Shown here: positions 33,788 to 46,639 of the stretch, piece after piece
Layout of the letters: every line of letters starts with the position of its first letter
Position numbering within the stretch: the stretch's first letter is position 1
Made by a program: the position numbers and the translations under genes
Notes under the pieces: model-generated
The model's database searches: none
Told to the model about the DNA's origin: nothing
The model's input: the letters and a program-made list of their open reading frames with translations, nothing else
From: Pyrenopolyporus hunteri
Taxonomy: Eukaryota > Ascomycota > Sordariomycetes > Xylariales > Hypoxylaceae
Assembly: GCA_902806595.1 (NCBI GenBank)
Contig: CADCXC010000044.1
Location: 1-64,000 of the forward strand
Direction: 5' to 3'
Length of the DNA: 64,000 nt

Positions 33788-36070
33788 TCTCAAATCGATT
33801 TATTCTCAATCGGGGCGCTCAGAATTAATTGAGAGCATAGGTAGGTACCTAAGTTACGAGATATAAGCTAACGGATCGTTTGAGCGATCAGGTAACGCAA
33901 CAACATAATGATTACCCCGGCCTTTCAAAAAGCTCCGCGCCGGCGTAGCCATACCCAGACCCCAAACTTGGTCGGATTTACTCGGGAGTATAAATGCCAT
34001 TTGCATTTGACTCCTACCTAACCTACATAAGCATGGCGGACCCCACCACCCCTCCCCCTCCCTATATTGCTGCATAGATGCGAAGAAGTGGGAGTAGAAG
34101 TGCGTTATGCGGTATACTGACAGCTTGAACAGATAACATCGCGGATTCAACAATGCCAATGTGCGTGATACCTACCAGGTACCTGGATATGTACGTGGGT
34201 AAGAAGGATGCCGGGTAGCAGTCCGCTGACCAACTCCGTAAGATCCCTTTAGGAGGGCTACGATAGATGAGCATAAGTTATGGTGGGCGTGTCAATGTTA
34301 ATTAGGGGTGAGCCGGAGCCGGCTGGTAGATGTTTGTAGTTTGTCGTAAGGGCAAATTTTTGGTAAGCGAAAGCGATGCCTATATCTTTAAAGGTACCTA
34401 CGTAGCAAAGCGATCCTGGAAAAGACAAATTTAGGTACTCTGCATGCGAGGCCGCATATTAGACAGAAAAAAATATAAGAGCAATTCATTGCGGATACTA
34501 CCTATAAGCCTAGGCCTCGGTGGAACCATCACAGAGAGGCTAACTAAAAAGGCTAGAACCCTTTCGTAGTTATACTAAAAGGGATGGGTTAACGAAGCGG
34601 TTAGACTCTTGCGAAGAAACCCGCGCGAATGCAGGCCGGACCGAGCGTCGCTCGAACTACGCAGTTCGTATACACAGCGCTTTAACCCCAGTTAGGGTCT
34701 CTCCCAAGAGACACGAAGATGTATGTCTACACCAGTATTATCTTCAGGAGGGGCACACCGTTGGATAACTTCTCAGACAACCATATCCCCTGAACTTACC
34801 TAACAAGTGCTGAGCGGCACGGAGCACACAAAGAAGCCATGTACCCACGAATTAAAGGTAGGTACCTAGGTAGTTATGTGTACACCCAGTTACATATATG
34901 CGTACCTAGTGGATGAAATGGGTAAAATTTCCGCAATAAGTAAATAATCACCGGAATCTCCAGGCCTTTCGCAGACGCCAAGACGCCGGCGTTGCAAGCC
35001 CCGAGTCCGGGTTAGAAGCCGTCGCATCCTTAGCGTCATACGCTCTCGCAGGTCTCAAATCTCGGTTCCCGTCTACCGGGATAGGATTCGGTCTAAGGAG
35101 CTGATAGTCATTGTTCGTACACAGTCGAGGTCTGACTTCACTATATTGCCGGCAGTTATCTGAAAGAAGCAGCAATGAAAGAAGGCATTGCCAGTTGAGA
35201 GCATACACCCCTTTACACGGAAACTTCGGGACTGAACAAGACATGCAAGGACTTGTCTCGCTCAACGTCGTGTATACGCCGATATACTCTATGGCGCGAG
35301 AGCCCCCAATAGGTACTAGTTATTAATATAGTAGCTGAGCTAGTAATACATTAAATTGGCCTTTGTTCGCCTTATAATTCCCAGATCGTTTTAGTCGAAG
35401 GGGTATCGAGACGCCTATCACACGCTTCCCTAGCTCGTGATAACTTGGTCAGGTAATGATATACTACTTTGAGCTAATTCGGTACCTGAGGAGCCACCTA
35501 CCTAACGGCGGTCCGTTATGTAGGTAGATAGCATACGCGCTCTCCGATAGCTAGCTGAAGGGTTAGGTCTCGGTATATGTGGAGCATCTTCTCGAGTTGG
35601 TGTAAACGGGCTGCATCCAGATACGCATGTACGTAGTTGGACGCTCTGTACAAGGCGCATCAGGGACGAACCCGTTACTGTTCCGTCAATCTATCCATCG
35701 GGTTAGCAAGAACGTTGCGGGGTTAATCCATGACTCCGAAGCAGTGAGCGAAGCGTAAACCTGTATTAAAAGCCAGCCGCACTGACTGGCGCCGGCGCGA
35801 AATCACGAACTACGTACATAGTTCTAGATGCTCTTACTAATGTACGATCTTGTTACATGATGATATTTTTACTAGTGCTTCTTTTTCTATACCGTATTAA
35901 AGCAATCTACCTAACCTGAGAAGTTAACGGCGCGGTTCCTTATATAAATTGTACCATTCTTGCTATTCTCGAATTAAAATCCTTCTATCGTTCCCCGAGA
36001 TTTTCGAATTTCCTTCGCCATACATACGTTTCTAATTTGGCTGACCCCCTCCCTCTTCCCCATCGTCACG
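33788..36070. other. Intergenic, nothing recognised apart from TAGG runs
   Basis: TAGG/AGGTACCT motifs occur at about 33838-33853, 34857-34875 and 35496-35527. ORFs up to 105 codons on the minus strand (34948-35265) lack any recognisable domain. The 3' end is the promoter of the ankyrin gene. Confidence 0.5.
35941..35948 (+). promoter_or_regulatory. Likely TATA box of the ankyrin gene
   Basis: TATATAAA lies 123 bp before the ATG at 36071. It is supported by consensus and distance only. Confidence 0.4.
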
Positions 36071-39000
36071 ATGGCCCCCTCTATTGAATCAGTAGTTAGC
36101 CTATGCCATAAGGCTACAGTACTAGGTAATAAGATATCAATCCACATGCTCGAGTACGTGGGCACCGTTGAGAAGCATGGCCATCAATTTGACGAATTGG
36201 CATTCGATTTCTTGGAGACATGCCGGATAATATGGTCGCTAGAAGCCGGCCTAACCGAATGCTCCAGGAGTAATCAGAGGTTCCCTTCTGAGATGGTCAT
36301 AGAACTCGATAAGAAGTTCAAGGCGGCCACCACGGATTTTCAGGTTCTCGACCACATGTTAGCCAGGCTATTGGAGTACGAAAAGAAGGGCACGATGGGG
36401 AAGATCCAGAAGGGATGGCGCAAAATGTTCGCGGATAACGACGTTGAGAAGATGAAAGACAACCTGGCAAAAACACGAGAAGCTTTGAGGATGAGCGCAC
36501 TTGTTTTTCAATGGTCTCTTGGGGACGCGATAATCGACGAGTCGGTCGGTATAGGCTACACAGGCCTCGCCGCAGCCTTGGACCGCATGTCTAAAGGGAA
36601 GACTGTCACGGATATTACTAAATTAAAGTCTCTTAGTAACAACAGCGTCGTGACTCGCCAAGAAGATGAAATTCCCCCAGTTTGGCCATTACCGCCGCCG
36701 CCTGTTCCCCACAGCAAAAGCTCGGCGACGGATCATTCCTCCCTCAGAACGCGTGAGGAGGTGCAGAACACCAACTTACAACTTCTCCCTAATATCTACC
36801 GCGAACCTTCTATATCTAACTACACGGTTGGGAGCGGGTCATCCTCTCGCGGCGCCCGGGAGCGCGTAATATCGACAGTCGAGACCATGGACCGGTCTGT
36901 CGCACACAGCACCGTAGCTTCCGGTGGTGTCACAGAAGTAGATACGTTAGTAGGAGATATGGAGTCTTTGGAACCATTCAAGGTTATTCGTATGAGTGCC
37001 GATCCTCACGCGATGCCTCGATGGAGCCCGCGGAACACAGTTGGGGCGAACACACCGGCGCTAAGAGAAGCTTTACTCTCTGCTGTCGAGACGGGAAATC
37101 ACAAATTAGTCGAGCAATTACTGGACCGAGGTGTTTCCCCCGATAGCGCATCAGACGCCCATATCCTAAACCAGGCCATCATGCGCCACGACGCGGAAAT
37201 CGTCCGTATCTTGTTGCTATTCGGAGCCGATCCCAATGCCCCGGACAGTCGTAATATGACGCCGTTGCTTTTGGCTGTGGAGCAGTCTTTCCGTGACGGC
37301 GTTATCATGTTACTTAAGTGAGTATTTCAGAAGAAAGTTAAATCGACAGAAATGGAAAACCCTACAGGTTAAGAAATATACCGTCGTATCGGTTCTTCAT
37401 AGCCCAACGTCCCTGGGAAATGGACGAATAAAACTGCTAATAGCTACTGTGTTATCATAGGTACGGAGCCGACCCCAACCTAGCCGCTGGGCCAGAATCT
37501 GAGACGCCACTCGCTATATCGGTTTCAGAAGATAAATTCGACCTCGCTCGTATCCTTCTCATGTACGGAGGCGATGTTAACTACGTTACAGCAAATGGCG
37601 ATAGCGCATTAATCATGGCCATTATTAAGAGAAGAAATAAGAGCATTATCGACATTCTCCTTGATTACGGCTCTGATGCCAATTTTAAGAACAGGGAAGG
37701 ACATAGCCCCCTCTTCGAAGCTATCCAATCGAACCGTATCGACGTCGTCACATCCCTCCTAGATCATGGTGCAAATCCAAACCTCCCTGGACCAAAGCAT
37801 ATGGTATGTATAATGAAATCTAGTCGATCGACCTTGACGGTCTCTTTTATCGTACACCCTATACTGACAACCTTGAAGTAGGTAATTAGTATATGAATCC
37901 CTCTAGATTTTTCGTGTACGAAAAAGTGACGCCGGGGGATTATACAAGTTTTGGCATCGTCTCCGAAACCCTTTCCTCTTGCTAAGAATCAATGCAACGG
38001 AGAGGCCTACGTTGATCTCTTATCTGAAAGCTGACATGCGACACTCCATAGGCTCTGGCCGGCCGTAGGACTACCTCGCATCCTTGAGCTTCTCCTTTCT
38101 CGCGGCGCGGACCCCAAGAAAGCCCCCGGGGTCATGGAACTTGCGACGTCCATTAACAATATAGAATCCGTGCGTATTCTTCTTAGAGCCGGAGTTGATC
38201 CAAACGCCAAGAAGGACGGTATATACACTCCCCTCTGCTCGTCCATCCGCGACAATCGTGCCGACATATTCGAGCTGTTGCTTGCTAATGGTGCAGGTGA
38301 GTCTTGGTTACTGTTCGCTTACTTCGGTTCTCCGCACAGTTCCCCTGTAATTTCCGAGCCGTCTGGATATCCATAAGAAAGATTACTCGGGTGCTTACTT
38401 ACTTAAATAGATCCAAATGTGCCAAGCGCTGAATATCCTGCCTTCAAGTGCGTTACACATTATCGAACACAATATCTCGCGCCTCTCGTAGCTGCCGGCG
38501 CCGACCTGAACTCCCCTAGGGGAATTCTAGAAACCGCGGTCAAGTGCAAGAATGTGGAGGCTCTATACTGGTTGCTGGACAACGGAAAAGTTTCGCCCAA
38601 TGATAAGGCTCCTAAAACAGGTGCCACACCCTTAACTACGGCGATCCGCGAAAACCGTGGCGACTTAGTCGTAAGAAAACACAGCTTCTAGCCTCTCGTT
38701 TACTATCGCCAAATATGCTATGGCTCAGTCACTAACAATCTTTGGGCAACAAAACAGGATCTTCTTCTATCCCGCGGCGCCGATCCCAATGTCAGAGGAG
38801 AAAACTGGCCTGTGTGTATGGCAGTACATCAGCCTGAAATTCTAAAGCGTTTACTACCAACCTTGGCAGAACCCCGTGCCTTTAAGGGTGTAATGGAGAT
38901 GGCTGTTGTAGCTAACCAACTAGAGAGCGTTAAACTTCTTCTTAAAGCTGGGGTGAGCGTTGAGGATCGCAACGGTGGCGTTTTCTCGCCACTAACAACG

Positions 39001-39445
39001 GCTATCCGCGAGGACCGCAAAGAGATAGTCCATTTCTTACTGGTAAGTTCACATGCGCCACCAATATCAATAAACGGACTATCATGAGATACTTGATTAA
39101 CGAATTACAATGGCAACCATACAGGAGGAGGCTGGCGCAGATGTAAACGCACCCGGAGAGCATCTGCCTATCGTGAAAGCTCTACGACGAGTTCACGGAG
39201 CAGACACCGAGATCATTGAGCTATTATTGAACCACGGCGCTGATCCGAATAAGATATACCGTGGCCATAATGCTTATATTCAAGCTATCGAGAATGGCGA
39301 TGTGAACATCCTCAAGCTTCTCGTCGATAAAGCCGGCGTCGACTTCAATGTGAGAGATGACTCCGGAATGACGATTACAGAAATTGCGGCCCACAGAGGT
39401 TGGGAAGAGGGTCGCCAAATACTCTTGAGAGGACAGGCCGTTTAA
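36071..39445 (+). CDS. Ankyrin-repeat protein with helical N-terminal region
   Basis: There are six exons: 36071-37317, 37461-37803, 38052-38296, 38411-38670, 38758-39042 and 39125-39445, giving about 900 aa. Residues 1-150 are alpha-helical (KATVLGNKISIHMLEYV, FDFLETCRIIWSLEAGL) and resemble the helical N-terminal domains of fungal NLR-type and ankyrin proteins. A Pro/Ser-rich linker follows to about 320. At least twelve ankyrin repeats then run to the end, with motifs such as LLLLFGADPN, LLDYGSDANFKN, LLRAGVDPN and LLNHGADPNK. No NACHT or kinase domain is present. One junction does not fit: exon 2 ends in phase 0 at GTATGT, while the only acceptor, at 38051, leaves one extra base. Either a short exon is missed in the 248-bp gap or the frame is broken. 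Confidence 0.85.
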
Positions 39446-40398
39446 AAGAAGAAATATGCGTATTAACGCTCATTTCGTTCATTCTCATACCTTCGTTATA
39501 CAGCACCCATTTTCGATATCCAACATTGACGTCTGAACAGCCCGTGCCATGTTACGGATACACGACGCCAGCTCTCAATGAATTTTATTAATTTTACTTT
39601 GAACTTCCATACACCAGTATTGATATGATGGCTGCATGATTCAAAGAAATACTGGTACTATGACTGACCTACCTGATTATATGTATGTATATTTCCGTTG
39701 TATCTTTAAATATACCTATATTAACTACCTACATATAGTACCAATTGTCACCTCTCCACCCCCAGAACTCTACTCCCTAGCCGCAACATACCTAGTAGGT
39801 ATGTAGTATTAAATATAATATCGAACGCCAAGTACCATGAATATTCATTCAGCAGGTGATGTCTATCAATAAAACCACTTGCCACCACCGAGATGAATTG
39901 GTTGAGATATATTATCAATTGAAACAAGTCAACCCAAGAAAGGTGGACACAGCGATAAATATATATATATATATGTATGCGGCGAATATACATATCGGGT
40001 TATTGTCATAATTCAGCCTAAGGAGTTGTAGTGTCTGGGATTTAGGGGTAGCCCCTATACCCATAGTGTATCTAGGTATTGTTATCTGGTCGAATTGGGT
40101 TATGGTAAACACCGGGAACAGAACATGCAAGTCGTCATGTAGGTCGCCATAAAAATCACTAAAGCCGAAACGCGCTTTTGATTTCCCGTTTTATTGAGGC
40201 AAATGGAGTCGACCACTCGTTACTCCCTAATCTAGCTCCTCCACAGCTACATCAGCCCTCGATTCGCCGTCCTATTGGTGCTTGCTACTAAAGTTATAGG
40301 TAGGTAATATTGGTAATCATCTTATAAACAGACCTCTAGTCAGAGTCTTGACTTCCTAATCCGACTATCCCGAATACAAGCCGTATAATACCAACTGC

Positions 40399-40423
40399 GT
40401 ATGCGTTGGTTGCCAACGCATAC
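40399..40423. repeat. Perfect 11-bp inverted repeat (hairpin)
   Basis: GTATGCGTTGG and CCAACGCATAC flank a 3-base loop (TTG). No coding sequence is near enough to call it a terminator. It may be a protein-binding palindrome or chance. Confidence 0.6.
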
Positions 40424-41273
40424 ACTCGTGATGCCTTCCTTTTAGCCTTCTCAGTCTTAACAGCTATGGCTTCCCTTCTTTTGGGAGGGCGTAGCCGTAC
40501 CGTGTACCATCGCCCATAACAAGCGTTGTGCAGGGTAGAGGATATGAGGAAATCGTTTCGCTAGACAGCGTCTGCGCCGACGCCGACGTCGACGCCGTTA
40601 TCAATACTCATAGTGGGAGACTCGAACTAACGCTTCACGTAAAACTCCTATACTTCTGTCCGCCGCTGGTCGGGCCAGTGTTAAGCGATTTGTTGCAGCC
40701 CCCTGGACCTACGACCGGACGAACCTGCATCCTAGCCAGCATGAAAGCCACGACCCGTTTATTCCATTCCATAATCACGCCGGCCTAACACCTAATATTA
40801 AGCCCGTCTATATTCTATCCGGCGTATCCGCCTCGGAACTATGAGTGTTAGGACCTAGAGCGTAAGAGACTCGAGATCCGGGGAACGGGCGATGAATTAT
40901 GGCACTGGAGTACCGGGAGAGACGGCCGAATTTATAGTGAAGATTATCCCACGTAGTGACGCCAACGAAGGAGGATTTTGGCGTCTATGCTCAGGCGGAA
41001 TTCAAAATGAGAGAGATTGCATTTATGTATGAGGGAGTCAGGGGTCATAGAATAGAAATCGAACTTATGGGGTCCGTCAAGGAGTTGAGGCAGCGGACAT
41101 TTCAAGCAAGGCGAGAGGGATACGCATCACCTACATGCTAAATTTCCCCATATCATACCGTACGTTAAATACACGCGCTTATATGTTAAAGGACTTAGTG
41201 CCTACACACCTATGCATAATACACAATGTAGGTGCTATCTGAGATTTAGGATTACATAACTTAGATCCACCTC

Positions 41274-41292
41274 ATATATATATATATATATA
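41274..41292. repeat. TA microsatellite
   Basis: This is an uninterrupted alternating AT run of 19 bases in intergenic DNA. Confidence 0.85.
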
Positions 41293-42066
41293 GCCCTTAA
41301 CGCTAGATTCCTTTATAGGGATTCTAGTCCTTGAATATACGCCATTCATCCCATAGGTATCTGGGTATTTTTACCTCCCTATTGAGGGGTTCATCAACAT
41401 AGGAAAATAAAGGAGTAAGTTATCTATCAGTGGAGCAGAATTCTCTATATATGGGTATCTACCTAAGTACCTACCCAAGCTGTGAGAAAAGACTACGGCT
41501 GGAAAGAATTAACGCCGATTGTCTCGGTATTAAGGTTATGATTCGAGTTAGGTAATGGAAGGCTCATGCGCGGACACGTTCTTAATCCGAGGCGGAGTAT
41601 TGAACCGGAAAGCAAATCCTTCAGGATTAAGTATCCCTACAAACTTCAAGTTACATCATTGACACTATTCCACTGTATGATTAGGTGTGTTCCCGATCCT
41701 ACCACAAAGAAAAGTCGCCATCGCTCCCCGATGGTGGAGATGTGCTCCACCCTATTACCGTTATAGATCTTTAGGCATACCATTAATGCTTATGCTTATA
41801 GTATCAACGAATTTGTCATCGACGGTACGTTCGGATGAATAGACATCATATACACCTATATTAAGGGCAGGCTGTTCACGCCGACAAGCTGATACTAAAG
41901 CCTAGAAATCCGCAACGCCATCTGCTTAACTACCATCTACTTCGCAGTTCTACATAAACGAGGAGCTCCGCCTAAGGAAAGCTCGTTCTCATCCAGTCCC
42001 TAAAAGCGAGTACACCAATGCACCAATGAGAAGTCAAACAGGCCTGCCTTTTCGTGTCTAATAGCG

Positions 42067-42955
42067 ATGTCTTCAAGAATTAACACTATCCTCATAATTG
42101 GTGCCACCTCTGGAATCGGCGAAGCGTTTACCCGTCGCTTTCACAGCTTGGGCAAAAATGTCATCGCTACAGGTCGCAGGCAGGAAAAGTTGGATGCCCT
42201 AGCAGAAGAACTAAGTGGCCTCGAAACACGCCAGGTAAGCAATCCACAGCACAAGACTCACGAAGCTCTCTAATACTGAACACCTATCATAATAGTTCGA
42301 CGTTACCGACTTGTCCCACCTTTCGGCAACCGTGGATGGCATCCTAAGAGATTATCCCCTTCTAGATTCTATCATTATCAATGCTGGGATCCAGAAGAGT
42401 TTCGACTTCTTTGATCCATCGACTACGACCCCCGAGGCTGTTATCAACGAGATCACCACAAATCTAACGGCCCCGACTCTACTCGTCCGTTTATTTGCTC
42501 CACATCTCTTTAAATTAGCTAAAGCCGGAACCAAAACGAATTTATTCCTCACTACCTCTGCCCTAGCGTATGTCCCTCTCAGCTTCTATCCGGCCTATTC
42601 CTCGAGCAAAGCCGGTTCCCATACGTTGGCCAAAGTCTTGCGACAACAACTAAACTTCGCCCCGGACGAAGCAAAGAAGAACTTTAGCGTAGTTGAGATC
42701 GTCCCACCCTATGTTGACACAGGCCTCGACCATGAGCATCGCGAGAAGACGATCAACATGCAAGGCGGCCCGGAAAAGGCTTTCCCTCCTATGCCCTTAC
42801 GCGAATATATCGACGGGTTTTTTGAGAGCTTAGAACAACCCGAGCCTGATGGTTCTATTAAACCAGAGATCGGTGTCGCCCTCGGGAAACAGGTCACGGA
42901 CACTTGGAGAGGTAGTTTTGGAAAGTTGCTCGATCAGATGGGAGTTAAGACGTGA
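42067..42955 (+). CDS. Short-chain dehydrogenase/reductase
   Basis: There are two exons, 42067-42234 and 42296-42955, with a 61-bp intron, giving 275 aa. The Rossmann cofactor motif IIGATSGIGEAF starts at residue 10. ATGRR after the second strand suggests NADP(H) preference. NAGIQ, the catalytic Ser region LTTSAL and Tyr157-x3-Lys161 (YSSSK) are all present. The family resembles fungal dltE-like oxidoreductases. Substrate and pathway are unknown. It converges on the rhodopsin-domain gene, with 241 bp between the two stop codons. Confidence 0.92.
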
Positions 42956-43196
42956 AAGTTACCAGTTTATCCTCTGTTCGGGATAGATGCACAACATTTC
43001 AATTTAATAAATGTTATCATTTATTCCTTTTCCCCACAATATTAATTATATCAACAGCTGCTACGCCTAAATGAAATGATTCTCGAAACATATTGACCCT
43101 TCTTCCGTTGAAACCACTCTTTACCTTCTCCGCCTCCTCTCGTCGAATATTATGCTTATCGTCTCCAAGGAGTATTTACTCAGTATTAATTTTGGC

Positions 43197-44450
43197 TCAG
43201 TAGCTATTTCGCCGTTGGAAATGTTTCGTCATCTCTTTGTTGGAAATATCACTATGCTTAGTGGTCCTTGGATTATCAAAAGTAGGCAAGCCGACGATGC
43301 GCATAGCAAAGCCTCTGATTTGCCCGCCCATTACAATAGCCAGCGGCCTGGTTATTGGGATAGCTACTGCTATAATTAGCGCACAGCTTTCAACGCTGTT
43401 CCAGGCTTCTAATGGGACGATAGCCCCTATTCCGCGTTAGTCACACCCCCAGACGCAGGAAGAAGGGAAATCGTGGCCTACAAGACAGGCCTCGATCATC
43501 ATAGATAGACCCGATAGTTGTCAGCTTATAAACCGTCGTAACTCCAGCACTGCCAATAGCGTTAGTATAGGATTAAACCGGACAGACACAAATGGGTTAT
43601 AATTACGGGATTCCAAGGCTCAACGAAAGTGCTATCAATATTTTCCGCGAGCGCTCAATTTGCAAGCTATAAACTTTGCATATCGCATAAATGGAAAAAG
43701 CGAAGTCGAGAGTGGCAGAATACGCTGTGCGTCATTATAAGCATAGTCCGTTGAGAATCTAACGACTTCTTACCTGTAGTAAAGCATGCCATTGCCAAAT
43801 ACACGCGGTTATCCCAGCATATTCCACCCATACCGCGGTCCCAATCCTTTGCAACGGGAGTACATTGTATGAACGTCACGGCGCTAAGTATAGCCACGCA
43901 TATCACGAGAAAACCAACGAGGGAGTAGAGGGCGAGAGCGAGCCGCTTCCCGTGTGTTCTGAATAGCCTCACGAGCAACGTCGCAATGGATATTTTTGGG
44001 AGAGTCCAGGTCCAGAGGCTGAAGGCTTCGAGAATGAACAATAGTTCGGTTAGCAGGATGGCCTTGTCGGGATCCTGCGCCATCAATGAATCTAGAGGCT
44101 GGCCGAGACCCAGATGTATGCAGAACGAAATATAGATTGTCCTCAGAAGAACAATGGCCTAGCGTTTTATATATCAAACATTAGAAAGAGAATTTAGCGC
44201 CACGGATAACCGGACGTACCATTGCTAGTAGGACGCATCCGTCGTCGACTCCCCAGTGATTCTCCTCCAGCAGACGCCGCGAAACCAGCCGCAATGCTAC
44301 TACTACTACAGCAGGTTAGAACTACTTCTCAAGACGCGCATTTCAGATATTTATATCAGTTAGACAATGTTTACCTAACGAGATGGAACAAAAAGCCCAA
44401 TCAATTATATTGAGAAATAACCCCCTATTTCTCTCGTCGCCATAAGCCAT
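43197..44450 (-). CDS. Pth11-like rhodopsin-domain integral membrane protein (7 TM)
   Basis: There are six exons: 44375-44450, 44220-44305, 43774-44158, 43607-43724, 43482-43549 and 43197-43426, with introns of 49-69 bp, giving 320 aa. All phases agree. The longest exon alone looks truncated, but splicing restores the whole family pattern: HWGVDDGCVLLAM, then GLGQPLDSL, KISIATLLVRLFR, FIQCTPVAKDWDRG, YSATLDFAFSIYAICKV, SLGIPAG, and the final segment with W-x2-VE and AVAIPITRPLA. Seven hydrophobic segments are expected. Many fungal proteins of this class are putative G-protein-coupled receptors of the Pth11 type. No CFEM domain precedes it. Ligand and signalling role are unknown. Confidence 0.88.
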
Positions 44451-45872
44451 GATGAACGATAGTCGGAGCTGGAAAGGAGGGAAAAGGGGGGAGAGATTCG
44501 GTAGCGAATTATGAATAACATCGTGCAGGCACTCCCTTCAAATACCAACGAAAATTTACCTGTCGCCCATCCTTCGTAGTCTTGTCCAAATCTCAAAACG
44601 TAAACAAGACGTCTTTAATCGTGAGCATGCTTTACCCCTGGCCATGTAACCCCCTTCCTATGGCGGCGGCATAATTCCCGTACGGGTGTCCTATTTACCG
44701 CCCGCAGTTGGTTCGTTATAAGTCATATCATCCAGCTAATGTCAGCTTTTGCGTGTTAGAGTCGGTTAAGGTTGGCCACGATGCGACACGACGTTCTCCG
44801 GTGATCATAAAGTTTTCCATTCCTACCCCGGTTGGATTTGCAGGTTGCAAAGTCGCGCATCACGACTCGTCTAAAAATATACCGTACTCGGGGTATATAC
44901 AGTAGCATTGATAGGAACACGAAACAAGGAGATTGTCTTAATCACGACAATTATTAATGAGGAGGCCCTCCGAGGCTCCCGAAAAGTGTCAACAATTTTC
45001 GGTGTCTAGACAGTTAAAACGAGCGAGGGGGCGTAACGCGCGCATCGGTGATCATTCCGTGAAGGTGATCTTATAAAAGTGAACATCTTCTGCTAATATA
45101 CCTACCTAGGTACCTACCTAAATCCCAAAGGTCTTTACTCATTCTTGCTATTGAGGATCCTCCCCTCATAGGCGTATATATACAGGACTTGATCCCCCCC
45201 CACATGATCCTCTCGCGAATTACAAAACCCCCACAACAGATTTCCCTTAGCCGAGACCTTCCCATATAGATACTTGTACATATAACATATGTACAGCATC
45301 GTACAGTATCTGAGGATATATTCCGCCTTTGGCAACATGACGTCAAAAGTCAACTAAGTTGGCATATCAAGATGTCCGGCGTGCTTTGTGCCGAATCTTG
45401 GAGTATGTTGGGGTATCACGTCGAAGTAGGTAGGCCAGACTTAACCATAACAAGCCTAAGCCATCTCGGAGTGTAGGTACATTAACTACCTACCTACCTA
45501 TAGTTGTATGCTACCCCGCTATATCATAGGTACCTACCTGGGGTAGGTAGGTACCCAGGTGAGCTACCCCAATTCGAGTTGGGGTCATCGGAGGCAATTA
45601 CAAAATATAGGTACAATATTACCTGGCTAATGTTGGCACTCTTAGGATACGCAGAGCTGAAAGAGAATGCGATTCGCTATTCCGTTCTTTGGTAAGCTCA
45701 TGATCCTCAAGGGAACATGATGCAGAATCGTCTAATTGCCCTCGTCTAATATTAAGGCATCGGCGAAAGCCTGATGCGTAGAAATCTAGTGTACACAGCC
45801 CTTTTCCTTTTCGGACCGCCTACGTAAACGGTCTTCGCTTCTCCAACTTTCTCCATAAGTCGGCTGCTCGAT
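44451..45872. other. Intergenic, TAGG repeats
   Basis: TAGG/CCTA runs and AGGTACCT motifs lie at about 45100-45121 and 45472-45562. A small hairpin with stem ACCCCAA/TTGGGGT lies at about 45565-45585. The ORFs near 45071-45353 are Gly/Tyr-rich readings of simple sequence. No gene is recognised. Confidence 0.5.
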
Positions 45873-46639
45873 CTAATCAACTCTGGCTCGCTTCTTAGAC
45901 TCGCCGTTTCCGTTGGCATGACCATTCTCGACCCCATCACCTTGGGCAGCGAAGTATTCTAGACTGCCCTTGGGGTCGGCCTTCATTCCCTTGCTGCCAT
46001 TCTGCCAGCCGGCAGGGCAAACCTCGCCATGCTCGTCGGTGAACTGGAACGCCTGGACAAGTCGAATAGTCTCCTCAACGTTACGGCCGACCGGAAGGTC
46101 GTTGATGGTGATCTGTCGCAGCACCCCCTTAGGATCGATGATGAATAGTCCGCGTAGAGCGACACCCTCGTCCTCGATCAGAACGCCGTAGCTTCGCGAA
46201 ATCTTGTGGGACTTGTCCGCCACAAGAGGCAGCTGCAAGTCCGAGCCCAGGCCGCCCTGCTTGCGAGGTCTCTCAGTCCAGGCCAAGTGGGAAAAGTGAG
46301 AGTCGGTCGAGATGCCAAGCACGGTGGTGTTGATGGCGCGGAAGCGAGGCAGGGCATCGTTGTATTGGATGATCTCGGTCGGACAGACGAATGTGAAATC
46401 AAGGGGGTAGAACAGAAGGACGACCCTGTAGGCGTAGGTTAATTAGGATCGGTAAATACAGTATTCACAGCGACAAGACAGAGACAAGGGCGGAGGCGGA
46501 CGGGTTAGATCCAGGATCCGGGTTGGACGAACCATTGGCCAAGATAATCTGACAGCGAGACGTCCTTGAACTCGCCACCAGGGAAAACAGTGGTTGCTGT
46601 GAAGGCCGGAGCCGGGCGCTGGACGAAGGCGGAAGACAT
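45873..46639 (-). CDS. Typical 2-Cys peroxiredoxin
   Basis: There are two exons, 46533-46639 and 45873-46425, with a 107-bp intron, giving 219 aa. The peroxidatic Cys50 is in FVCPTE and the resolving Cys172 in GEVCPAGW, matching the spacing of yeast Tsa1-type enzymes. The GGLG (GGLGSDL) and YF (LEYFAAQ) motifs are present, which in this family mark enzymes that can be over-oxidised by peroxide. It reduces hydrogen peroxide and alkyl peroxides with electrons from thioredoxin, probably in the cytosol since there is no presequence. After the YF motif there is an unusual hydrophilic Gly/Asn/Lys/Arg tail ending in KKRARVD, which could act as a nuclear-type basic signal. Confidence 0.95.

Larger units (their letters stand above)
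39446..42066. other. Intergenic with microsatellite and hairpin
   Basis: No gene is recognised. It holds an alternating TA run near 39958-39975, another at 41274-41292, and a perfect hairpin at 40399-40423. ORFs at 40528-40788 and 40956-41141 have no domain signal. Confidence 0.5.

Noticed and set aside
43667..44086. First impression of a truncated rhodopsin-domain pseudogene
   Set aside because: Splicing with five short introns restores a complete 320-aa family member in perfect phase.
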